Shown in pieces: positions 1 to 7,226 of a DNA stretch of 35,460 nt (positions within the stretch are counted from its first letter, which is position 1; each line of letters opens with the position of its first letter). The position numbers and the translations under genes were made by a program. Below the pieces are notes generated by a model. The model was not told where the DNA came from, ran no database searches, and was given only the letters and a program-made list of their open reading frames with translations. Source of the stretch: an uncultured Granulicella sp. (GTDB taxonomy: Bacteria; Acidobacteriota; Terriglobia; Terriglobales; Acidobacteriaceae); assembly GCA_937873145.1 (NCBI GenBank), contig CALMVK010000129.1:1-35460 (forward strand). Reading direction: 5' to 3'.

Positions 1-77
1 AACGAGCACCTCGACATCCGTGAACCGATGCAACCGGAAGACCTCCGTCCCTAAGTTGCTAGGTCATCTCAGACCTG

Positions 78-1244
78 CTACGCCACCTCGCGCACGGGCA
101 GTCCATCGCGCTCCGCCAGGGTGCCGTGCGAAAACACCAGACTTACTGCCTTTGCCAGCCTTCTATAGCGGAACAGCCGGACCAGACCCAGCAAGCTCAG
201 CAGCGCCCAGGGTGCACGGCCGTTCGGCCAGAGCTGTGCCATGGGCCGCATCACCCCTTCCGCATCGGGGTGAAAGCTGCGCTCGTCCCACCGCTGCCAG
301 CCCGGACTGAACTGCGGATGATCGCAGATCGCATCCAGAGTCGAATCCAGAATGCGCTGCTCCCAAGGTTCGCCATACTGCTCCAGAAACAGTACATGAC
401 TCTTGCGGTCCACGCGAATCTCATGCACGAACTCGGTAAAACTGGTTGCGTTGGTTAGATTGATGTTGGCGTTCGCCTCCAACCCATGCCGGTCCCCGCC
501 GGAGATCAGCGTCTGTGACCAGCGCCGCGCCAGGGCCACCACTTTGCCGTTCTCTCGCGTGTGCCGCAAGCCATTCAACTCAAACGCATGCAGGAAACGA
601 TTGTTCCGGATAAGAAAGCGTTCGAGGGCTTCCGCATGCGACGACTCGCCAATCTTGTACAAGTCCCAAAGCGGATGATTGAATACGATTAATGTCTGTG
701 GAATAGCATCCAGCTCTTGCAGCAGAGCATGCAGCTGATCCTCGTCGGGATCCGCCGTGAACTGCGCAAGACGCTCCATCCACTCCACTCCCACGGCACT
801 GGGGAGATTATGAATGCCAAGGTGAAACGCGGTACGCCCAAAGGGAGCCGTCCACTCCACCGACACTGGAATCCCACGTGCCACCGGAACCGTTCGCAGC
901 AGCAAAGAGGCCTGAATATTGTCATGATCGGTGATCGAAACCAGAGCCTCGAGTCCCAGCTTGAGGATCTGCCCCCGTTCCAGCTCGTAAGCCATCCAGG
1001 GCACAAGCGGTGGACGCCAGTGCGCAGCCTTGAAGTCCAGCGTAACCCCATGCCTCTGCTTGGCCCGCCTCTCGTAGTGCGTCATCACCATGCCGAAGAA
1101 AGGTACCTCCTCGCACATGGCATGTACAAAGGTCAGGCTTTCGAGGGAGTGACTTGTATGACTATGAAGGGACACGCCTGTTCGATACATCTGGGCCGCG
1201 TCTGACTCCTGCCAAAGGTGAGAGACCTGTGAGTGTGTCGGCAT
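78..1244 (-). CDS. PHP-domain-like metal-dependent hydrolase
   Basis: The 388-residue protein carries the scattered His/Asp pattern of PHP-type phosphoesterases: HSH at residues 27-29, DHD at 107-109 after a hydrophobic strand (LVSIT), FNHP at 189-192 and GGDRHG at 250-255. These would bind two or three metal ions. The family cleaves phosphoester bonds; the substrate here cannot be read. No signal peptide is evident, so it is probably cytoplasmic. I chose the ATG at 1244 because GAAGGAG lies 8 nt upstream; a longer reading frame reaches 1382 but its extra 46 residues are Arg-rich and lack a ribosome binding site. It is divergent from the CPBP gene across a 247-bp gap in which I see only promoter space. 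The fold assignment rests on motifs alone; a hypothetical-protein label would be the cautious alternative. Confidence 0.75.
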   Translation of the reverse strand: MPTHSQVSHLWQESDAAQMYRTGVSLHSHTSHSLESLTFVHAMCEEVPFFGMVMTHYERRAKQRHGVTLDFKAAHWRPPLVPWMAYELERGQILKLGLEALVSITDHDNIQASLLLRTVPVARGIPVSVEWTAPFGRTAFHLGIHNLPSAVGVEWMERLAQFTADPDEDQLHALLQELDAIPQTLIVFNHPLWDLYKIGESSHAEALERFLIRNNRFLHAFELNGLRHTRENGKVVALARRWSQTLISGGDRHGLEANANINLTNATSFTEFVHEIRVDRKSHVLFLEQYGEPWEQRILDSTLDAICDHPQFSPGWQRWDERSFHPDAEGVMRPMAQLWPNGRAPWALLSLLGLVRLFRYRRLAKAVSLVFSHGTLAERDGLPVREVA

Positions 1245-1479
1245 GATCGTTGCTCCTTCAAGCCCGGCGGTATGCAAACGCCTCCTAGTCTCACCGCGCT
1301 TGCTTAATAGACCGTGACCCCTTGGAGAACAGACGCTGAATTTTGCACCAAACCTGGTTCTTCGCGCGAGTCTCTTTTGCATCGTTTCGCTTAGCTGTAT
1401 CGCATGAAGCCGTTCTGCGGGTGCGCATGGGCTCGCTACGCGCGGCGTTTCTCTCCCGGCCTACCTGCTGCAGACGCCG

Positions 1480-1485
1480 TAAACT
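1480..1485 (+). promoter_or_regulatory. -10 hexamer for leaderless CPBP mRNA
   Basis: TAAACT is followed by six nucleotides and then the ATG at 1492. There is no Shine-Dalgarno sequence, so transcription would begin at or next to the start codon. No good -35 hexamer is visible. The same arrangement recurs at several genes in this window. Confidence 0.5.
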
Positions 1486-1491
1486 AAGGCT

Positions 1492-2271
1492 ATGCAATCC
1501 GGAGCGACGCGGCTCACCGATTCCACCACAACTCCGCCTCCGCCGCTGCCTGCGACACAACCTACACCCATTGCCTCATGGCTGCACACCGTCGCGCTCT
1601 TCGTGCTGCTTACGCTTACCACGCTCTTCGGCCGGCTTCGCGCCTCCGGGGCTCACCTGCATCCCACCGCGCTTGCCCGGCACTATGCCACGACCATGCT
1701 GCTGGAGTGGGTCCTGCTCGCCCTTGTCCTCGCCGGCATTCATTCGCGTCGAGCGTTTCTTGCTACAGCGCTTCGCAATCGCGCCACCACGCTCGCGCAA
1801 AGCTTCAGCCTTGGAGTGGCCGTGTATCTCTGCGGCTTGGTTGCGATCGCGATCGTCTCGCTCGCACTGCTCAAGACACCCCTGGCGCAACATCGCAATG
1901 AAGCCTTCGTTCTCGCGATGCTGCCCCGCACGCGCTTCGAGTTCCTGCTCTGGTTCGGCGTCTCACTCAGTGCCGGCATCTGCGAGGAGCTGATCTTTCG
2001 CGGCTATTTACTCCAGCAGCTCATCGCGTGGACGCGTCGCCCTGCACTCGCAATTGTGCTCGCCGCCGCGCTCTTTGGCTCTGTGCACCTCTATGAAGGT
2101 CTTGGCGCCATCCTGCCTTTGGCCGCGCTGGCGATCGTGTACGGCTTTGTCGTGCAGCGCCTGCACGGGGATCTTCGCGCCGTCATCGTCGCACATACGC
2201 TGCAGGACTTTCTCGTTGGCTTGCTTGGACTCGCACGTCCTTTTCTTGAGCGCACTCACCACCTCCCCTGA
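1492..2271 (+). CDS. CPBP family intramembrane metalloprotease
   Basis: This 259-residue polytopic membrane protein belongs to the CPBP (CAAX protease and bacteriocin-processing, Abi) family. The diagnostic motifs are present: EELIFRG with paired glutamates at 165-166, FGSVH with His 199, and a third-motif His at about 235 (AHTLQDF). Hydrophobic segments at about 31-47, 68-84, 106-128, 150-163, 185-198 and 205-222 would place the catalytic residues within the membrane. The family cleaves prenylated or peptide substrates, or immunity-related peptides; the target is unknown. The N-terminal 25 residues are Thr/Pro-rich and probably cytosolic. It stands alone; a weak 5-bp hairpin (2300-2317) followed by a T-rich run to 2331 may end its mRNA. 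Confidence 0.85.
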   Translation: MQSGATRLTDSTTTPPPPLPATQPTPIASWLHTVALFVLLTLTTLFGRLRASGAHLHPTALARHYATTMLLEWVLLALVLAGIHSRRAFLATALRNRATTLAQSFSLGVAVYLCGLVAIAIVSLALLKTPLAQHRNEAFVLAMLPRTRFEFLLWFGVSLSAGICEELIFRGYLLQQLIAWTRRPALAIVLAAALFGSVHLYEGLGAILPLAALAIVYGFVVQRLHGDLRAVIVAHTLQDFLVGLLGLARPFLERTHHLP

Positions 2272-2332
2272 CTTCTGCCGGAAGACCAAGCAAGCTTGTC
2301 TGCAAAGAAACGTGCAGCGCTTTTCTTTTTTC

Positions 2333-2361
2333 TTGACAGTTTTTTTTAGCGAAACTATACC
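2333..2361 (+). promoter_or_regulatory. Near-consensus sigma-70 promoter (candidate sRNA)
   Basis: A perfect TTGACA (2333-2338) is separated by 17 bp from TATACC (2356-2361). This is the best housekeeping-type promoter I find in the window. It points rightward into 160 bp with no gene on that strand, which ends in a hairpin with four T residues. The start site would be near 2368. Confidence 0.65.
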
Positions 2362-2367
2362 TGCGTT

Positions 2368-2484
2368 AGCTGCAGAATCGCTCTCGCAGCCGCAGGGAGA
2401 ATAGGCAACGCGGCAACCGCGAGGAAGCTGTGGACAGAGGCAAAACAAGGCAAATGCAAAGGGGTGCTCACCAAGCACCCTTTT
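2368..2484 (+). ncRNA. Candidate small non-coding RNA
   Basis: A promoter at 2333-2361 and a hairpin terminator at 2462-2484 bracket about 117 nt without a credible reading frame. The interval can fold: CCGCAG (2390-2395) pairs with CTGTGG (2428-2433) and encloses a hairpin with a CGCGG/CCGCG stem and a CAA loop (2409-2421). A purine-rich internal loop lies between the two helices, followed by an A-rich single-stranded stretch before the terminator. The flanking genes converge on it (CPBP ends at 2271; the coiled-coil gene ends at 2525), so it is not an upstream leader of either. I do not recognise it as 4.5S, 6S, RNase P or tmRNA. It could instead be antisense-like 3'-end regulation of the coiled-coil gene. 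Confidence 0.45.
2462..2484 (+). terminator. Hairpin terminator, possibly bidirectional
   Basis: GGGTGCT (2462-2468), a 5-nt loop and AGCACCC (2474-2480) form a 7-bp stem followed by TTTT (2481-2484). On the opposite strand the stem is followed by TTTGCATTTG, so it could also end the coiled-coil gene, whose stop lies 41 nt away. Confidence 0.6.
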
Positions 2485-2524
2485 GCTGCATTCTGCTACC
2501 GGATACTGCCCTTGCACTTCCAGA

Positions 2525-3394
2525 TCAATTTGAAGACGGCGCATTCATCGGCTGCACCGCACCTTTGGGCGTCGAAAGATAGCCCGAGACCTGATTCTTC
2601 GCAATCGTGTTCACCACAATCTCGTACAGCACCGGATCCTTGCCCGTGTAGAACTGCACCGGTTCATCCAGGCTCTTGTCCTTCTTCTCAATATTGCGAT
2701 CGTCGGCACTGACGATCATCGTGTATTTTGAGCGCTTGTCATCCACCTTCTTGGCCTGCAGCTTTACGGTCGCGAGCAGCGTCGGCTTGGCACCCTTCTG
2801 CAGTGTGAACTCGTAGTAGTTGCGATCTCCCCGATGCTTGAGCGTCTCGAGCTCGTCGTGAGTGCGCGCAATCAAGCCGCTCATCACGCCCTGATCGCCC
2901 ATCGTCCGCTGCAGCTGGGCCTTGGTTGAAGCGAGATCGCTCTGCGTATCGGCGATGCTGGTCTTGGCCCCGCTCACGTCCGTCTTCACGCTTGAGACAT
3001 CTGAAGCCACCGCGCCAAGCTGTTTGGCAGAGGCCTCTTGCTGCTCCGCCAGCTTGGCCGTCTGCAGTGTTTGCGACTTCACCACTTGCAGCTGCGCGGC
3101 TTGGGCAGCCAGGATATTTTGCGTTTTGGCGTCGATTTGTTTTTGCGTCAGGCCTACGCTTCTGCCCAGCGTCTCGGCCGTCGCGCTTAGCCGTGCGCTC
3201 AACACATCCTGTTTACGAGCCAATTCGGCGTTCTGTGCCTGTGCTGCCGCTAGCTGCTTCTCCGCGATCGAGAGATGGTTGCTCAACCCAAAACACCAGA
3301 TCAACGCACCCAATGCAAGCAGCAGGGCTAATCCCGCGCCGGCAAGCAAGGGCGTAGACAAACGACTGCGGACTTCAGCTTCCTGTTCGCTCAT
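2525..3394 (-). CDS. Membrane-anchored coiled-coil protein of unknown function
   Basis: The 289-residue protein starts with a short charged N-terminus, then a single hydrophobic helix at about 16-37, then a long Ala/Gln/Lys-rich region (about 40-190) with heptad character and repeated Ser/Val/Lys/Thr segments. A compact C-terminal domain (about 195-289) contains NYYEFTLQKG and alternating charged and hydrophobic strands. The layout predicts a bitopic protein with its coiled coil and C-terminal domain on the far side of the inner membrane. I do not recognise a named family. The ATG at 3394 is preceded by GAGGAA at 4 nt; a longer frame to 3487 lacks such a site. It is divergent from citrate synthase. 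A role as a scaffold or sensor is only a guess. Confidence 0.8.
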   Translation of the reverse strand: MSEQEAEVRSRLSTPLLAGAGLALLLALGALIWCFGLSNHLSIAEKQLAAAQAQNAELARKQDVLSARLSATAETLGRSVGLTQKQIDAKTQNILAAQAAQLQVVKSQTLQTAKLAEQQEASAKQLGAVASDVSSVKTDVSGAKTSIADTQSDLASTKAQLQRTMGDQGVMSGLIARTHDELETLKHRGDRNYYEFTLQKGAKPTLLATVKLQAKKVDDKRSKYTMIVSADDRNIEKKDKSLDEPVQFYTGKDPVLYEIVVNTIAKNQVSGYLSTPKGAVQPMNAPSSN

Positions 3395-3493
3395 TGCTTC
3401 CTCTTTCCATTCCTGGCAGGCAAGAAACCTAACGGTAACTAACGAATATAAACTTCTTCTGTTTGCACATGCATTCGGTAACCGCACAAATCC

Positions 3494-3523
3494 GTGACAA
3501 CCATTTCCGCATTCCGCTATAAC
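3494..3523 (+). promoter_or_regulatory. Probable promoter of citrate synthase
   Basis: GTGACA (3494-3499) and TATAAC (3518-3523) are separated by 18 bp. The predicted start near 3530 leaves a leader of about 39 nt containing the AGGAGA ribosome binding site at 3554-3559. Confidence 0.5.
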
Positions 3524-3568
3524 TCAAAGTACCGCGCCGGCCCGTCCGTCTTGCAGGAGATCGCCCAC

Positions 3569-4702
3569 ATGTCCACCACCACCGCCCCCAAAGGCCTTGA
3601 AGGCATTGTCGCCACCACCTCTTCCATCTGCTGGATCGATGGCGACGCAGGCGTTCTCTCTTACCGCGGAATCGACATCCACGAGCTCGCCCAACATTCA
3701 AGCTTCGAAGAGACCACATATCTGCTCTGGAATGGCAAGCTCCCCACAGAAGCCGAACTGAACGCTTTTACCGCGGACCTTGCAGCGGCTCGCGAGCTCT
3801 CGCCCAAGGTCATCGATCTGCTGCACGCCGTCCCCGCCTCTGCCTCCCCCATGGAGGTCTTGCGCACCGCCGTCTCGCTGCTCTCGATCTATGACGCCGA
3901 CGAGAAAGACTCAAGCCACGCCGCAAACCTGCGCAAGAGCTTCCGTCTCACCTCGCAGATTGCCATGCTGGTGGCCCTCTTCGACCGTATCCGCAAAGGC
4001 AAGCCTCTCGTTGAAGCGGATCGATCTCTCTCGCACGCCGGCAACTTTCTTTGGATGCTGAACGGTGAAAAACCCTCCGAGACTGCTACCCGCGCCTTCG
4101 ACATCGCGTTAATTCTGCATGCCGATCACGAGCTCAACGCCAGCACCTTCGCCGCGCGCGTCATCGCTGCCACACTCTCGGACATGCACTCGGCCATGAC
4201 CGGTGCGATCGGTGCGCTGAAAGGCCCGCTCCACGGAGGAGCCAACGAAGCCACCATGAAGCTGCTCTACGCCATTGACCAGGCCGGAGCCGACCCGGTC
4301 GAGCACGTCCGCCAGATGTTTGCGCGCAAGGAAAAGATCTCCGGCTTCGGACACCGCGTCTACCACACGGAAGATCCGCGCGCGACACACCTGCGCCGCA
4401 TGTCCGAGGAGCTTGGCAAAGCTGCCGGCGTGACCAAGTGGTTCGATCTTTCGCGCAAAATCGAGGCCTTCGTCAAAAATGAAAAAAAACTCAATGCCAA
4501 CGTCGACTTCTACTCTGCCAGCACGTACACCACGTTGGGGATCGACATCGATCTTTTCACGCCCATCTTCGCCATCTCTCGCACCGCTGGCTGGGCCGCC
4601 CATGTGCTTGAACAGCACGACGACAACCGCCTGATCCGTCCGCGGGCGGAGTACACGGGTCCGGCGTATCCCGAGCCCTACACTGCTATCGAAGCGCGCT
4701 GA
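3569..4702 (+). CDS. gltA: Citrate synthase
   Basis: This 377-residue enzyme condenses acetyl-CoA with oxaloacetate, the entry step of the citric acid cycle. It matches the short bacterial/methylcitrate synthase type in length. The catalytic features are visible: GPLHGGANE with its His, GFGHRVY followed by DPRA, and the Asp in NVDFYSA near the C-terminus. The ATG at 3569 follows AGGAGA by 9 nt, and the protein then starts with a short Thr-rich tail before GLEGIVATTSS. The DNA extends the frame to 3494, but that segment contains the likely promoter. The sequence alone does not exclude 2-methylcitrate synthase, although no prpB or prpD lies nearby. It is followed after 57 nt by the separately promoted cysteine desulfurase. 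Confidence 0.93.
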   Translation: MSTTTAPKGLEGIVATTSSICWIDGDAGVLSYRGIDIHELAQHSSFEETTYLLWNGKLPTEAELNAFTADLAAARELSPKVIDLLHAVPASASPMEVLRTAVSLLSIYDADEKDSSHAANLRKSFRLTSQIAMLVALFDRIRKGKPLVEADRSLSHAGNFLWMLNGEKPSETATRAFDIALILHADHELNASTFAARVIAATLSDMHSAMTGAIGALKGPLHGGANEATMKLLYAIDQAGADPVEHVRQMFARKEKISGFGHRVYHTEDPRATHLRRMSEELGKAAGVTKWFDLSRKIEAFVKNEKKLNANVDFYSASTYTTLGIDIDLFTPIFAISRTAGWAAHVLEQHDDNRLIRPRAEYTGPAYPEPYTAIEAR

Positions 4703-4746
4703 CCCCGCCCGGTTCAAAGCGCGGCGCTCCTGCAATGCGAAGGGCG

Positions 4747-4752
4747 TAAACT
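4747..4752 (+). promoter_or_regulatory. -10 hexamer for leaderless cysteine desulfurase mRNA
   Basis: TAAACT is followed by seven nucleotides and the ATG at 4760. No Shine-Dalgarno sequence is present. Confidence 0.45.
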
Positions 4753-4759
4753 TATTTTC

Positions 4760-6049
4760 ATGCGCGCACCTCTGCAACCCCAGCGCCGAATCTACATGGA
4801 TGCCAACGCCACCACCCCTCTGCTACCGGAGGTCTTTGAGGCGATGCGGCCCTACCTGCTGGAACAGTTCGGCAACGCAAGTTCTATCCACCAGCAAGGA
4901 CAGCGTGCCCGCTCCGCCGTCGAGCAGGCACGCTCCGCCGTCGCCCGCCTGCTTGGCGCCAAGCCGCAGGAGATCGTCTTCACCTCTGGCGGCACCGAGA
5001 GCGACAATCTTGCGCTCTTCGGTGTCCTCGAACCCGGCCAGCATCTCATCACCTCGGCTGTTGAGCATCACGCCGTCCTGCACGCTGCGCAGGCGCTCGA
5101 AAAGCGTGGCGTAGAAGTGACCTACCTGCCTTGCGACCACAACGGTGTAGTCACCCCGGATGCGCTTTCCGCGGCTCTCCGGCCGAATACTCGCCTGGTG
5201 TCCATCATGTTCGCCAACAATGAGACCGGGACTATTCAGCCGATCCCGCAACTTGCGCAGATGGCGAAAACGCACGGTGCCCTCTTCCACACCGATGCTG
5301 TCCAGGGCGCGGGCAAGCTCCCCATCGATCTCAGTCTTAGCTGTGCTGAAAGCAAGCCCAGCGGCTCGCTGAAAGACGTTGATCTGCTCTCTCTCTCCGG
5401 TCATAAAATGTACGCGCCACAAGGGACCGGTGTGCTCTTCGTCCGGCAGACCGTGCGCCTTTCACCCTTGTTCCACGGAGGTACGCACGAGCGTCAGCGC
5501 CGCGCCGGCACTGAAAATGTTGCTGGCATAGTGGCGCTCGGCAAAGCCGCCGCTCTCGCCACGCAATGGCTGACTTCGAAAGCTTCGGACACAACAGCTT
5601 CGGGTATCCCAGGTTTTGCTTCTGAGATTTCTGTCCCTCCGAGCACCCCCGACTCCCTTGCTTCTCTTCGCGACCGCCTGGAGCAATCCGTCCTCACCCA
5701 GGTCCCCGCATCGGGCGTCAACGGTGCGTCCACCACGCGCACCGCCAATACCTCCAATCTCTTCTTCGATCACATCGACGCCGAATCGCTCGTCATCACG
5801 CTCGACCTGAACGGCCTTTCGGTCTCCGGCGGCAGTGCCTGTCAGTCCGGCGCTGCCGAGCCCTCGCACGTTCTCTCCGCCATGGGTCTCAGCCCGGAGC
5901 GCGCCCGCTCCAGTATTCGCATCTCGCTTTCACGCATGACGACCGAAGAAGAGGCCGAGGAAGCCGTGCGCCTCATTGTCAGCTCCGTCGCACAGCTTCG
6001 CTCCCTCTCAAAGACCTGGGCCGCCCAACACACGCTCGCATCGGCCTAG
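4760..6049 (+). CDS. Cysteine desulfurase, NifS/IscS family
   Basis: This 429-residue PLP enzyme removes sulfur from cysteine as a protein-bound persulfide for Fe-S cluster, thiamin or tRNA thiolation pathways. The PLP site is clear: TSGGTESDN (75-83), EHH (102-104), NNETG (153-157), HTDAVQ (177-182) and the Schiff-base Lys 216 in SGHKMY. The catalytic loop GGSACQSG holds Cys 361, as in the group I enzymes. Two stretches exceed the usual length: a Ser/Lys-rich insert at about 192-206 and a Ser/Thr/Pro-rich insert at about 272-298. No IscU, IscR or SUF genes lie nearby, so the downstream acceptor is unknown. YMDANATTPLLP near residue 12 aligns with the usual N-terminus, supporting the ATG at 4760. 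Confidence 0.93.
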   Translation: MRAPLQPQRRIYMDANATTPLLPEVFEAMRPYLLEQFGNASSIHQQGQRARSAVEQARSAVARLLGAKPQEIVFTSGGTESDNLALFGVLEPGQHLITSAVEHHAVLHAAQALEKRGVEVTYLPCDHNGVVTPDALSAALRPNTRLVSIMFANNETGTIQPIPQLAQMAKTHGALFHTDAVQGAGKLPIDLSLSCAESKPSGSLKDVDLLSLSGHKMYAPQGTGVLFVRQTVRLSPLFHGGTHERQRRAGTENVAGIVALGKAAALATQWLTSKASDTTASGIPGFASEISVPPSTPDSLASLRDRLEQSVLTQVPASGVNGASTTRTANTSNLFFDHIDAESLVITLDLNGLSVSGGSACQSGAAEPSHVLSAMGLSPERARSSIRISLSRMTTEEEAEEAVRLIVSSVAQLRSLSKTWAAQHTLASA

Positions 6050-6110
6050 GCTCTCCGCACATCTAAACTGTGTGAGCCAATCGACTCGTTTCTCTGCATC
6101 CCGTCTTTCC

Positions 6111-7217
6111 GTGCCACGTCTTTCGGTATTGGACCAGTCTCCGGTATCCACCGGCTCGACGCCCGCGCAGGCTCTCGCCAACTCTGTCTCGCTTGCGCAG
6201 CATGTCGAGAAGCTCGGCTTTCATCGCTTCTGGATGTCCGAGCATCACGCCATGGACACGCTTGCCTGTACCGCACCCGAGATTATGCTGGCCCGCATTG
6301 GTGCCGCGACCTCGACTATCCGGCTCGGCTCCGGAGGCGTCATGCTTCCGCACTATACTGCGCTCAAGGTTGCCGAAACTTTTCAAACGCTGGAGGCGCT
6401 CTATCCCGGCCGCATCGATCTTGGTATCGGGCGCGCGCCTGGTGGCGGACCGATCGAAGCCACCGCCCTCCGGCGCTATCGCACTGCACCCGCGAATGCA
6501 TTGCAGGTCGATGACTTTCCCGACCAGCTCTCGGAGTTGCTTGCCTTTTTGCATCACGACTTCCCTGCCAGCCATCCCTTTTCACGCATCCTGCTCGCCC
6601 CAGCCACACCGCACGCGCCCCGCGTCTGGCTGCTCGGCTCCAGCCTGTGGAGTGCCGAAGCGGCGGCGCAGTTCGGCCTGCCGTATGCCTTCGCTCACTT
6701 CTTCTCGGGTGACTCCACGCGAGCCGCAATCAGCCACTATCAGCGTGCCTTCCAGCCAAACAACGAGCTCGGCGTAGACTCCCTGCAGCGATCCGAAGCC
6801 ATGGCTGCCGTTGGCGTTATCTGCGCCGATACTGACGCCGAAGCCCAGCGTCTAGCTCAGAGTGTTCGCTTGCTGCAGCTGCGTATTCGACAGAATGATC
6901 GCCGGCCTATCGCGGAACCATCTGAAGCCGGTAGTGAACTAGCTCGTTTCGGAGCGCTACCGCCCGAATCCGGAGAGTTTCCCCGCTACTTTGTGGGAAC
7001 TCCAGAGGCCGTACGCGACGCTCTTACCGCCATGGCCGACTCACTCGGCATTGGCGAGCTGGTCGTAAACACCATTACGTATGACCATCAGGCACGCCTA
7101 CGCAGCTACGCCTTGCTGGCCGAGGCGTTCGGATTGCAGTCCCGCACTCCACAGTTCGCGTCGACATCGAATCTGTCTCCGCAACCCATTTTGGCTGAAG
7201 CGGCTTCCGCAGCCTGA
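6111..7217 (+). CDS. LLM-class (luciferase-like) flavin-dependent oxidoreductase
   Basis: The protein (368 residues from the GTG at 6111) belongs to the bacterial luciferase-like monooxygenases, closest in motif order to YhbW-type proteins. It shows SVLDQSPV at the N-terminus, RFWMSEHHAM, RLGSGGVMLPHYTAL and YPGRIDLGIGRAPGG, which build the flavin/F420-binding TIM barrel. The C-terminal GTPEAVRDAL and NTITYDH segments also match the family. The substrate is unknown. The start is uncertain. GTG at 6111 puts the family's first strand at residue 3, while an in-frame GTG at 6072 would add 13 residues but overlaps a TAAACT hexamer (6064-6069) that looks like its promoter. It follows the cysteine desulfurase by 61 nt and converges with the permease gene 9 nt downstream, without a visible terminator. 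Confidence 0.88.
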   Translation: MPRLSVLDQSPVSTGSTPAQALANSVSLAQHVEKLGFHRFWMSEHHAMDTLACTAPEIMLARIGAATSTIRLGSGGVMLPHYTALKVAETFQTLEALYPGRIDLGIGRAPGGGPIEATALRRYRTAPANALQVDDFPDQLSELLAFLHHDFPASHPFSRILLAPATPHAPRVWLLGSSLWSAEAAAQFGLPYAFAHFFSGDSTRAAISHYQRAFQPNNELGVDSLQRSEAMAAVGVICADTDAEAQRLAQSVRLLQLRIRQNDRRPIAEPSEAGSELARFGALPPESGEFPRYFVGTPEAVRDALTAMADSLGIGELVVNTITYDHQARLRSYALLAEAFGLQSRTPQFASTSNLSPQPILAEAASAA

Positions 7218-7226
7218 AAAATAACT

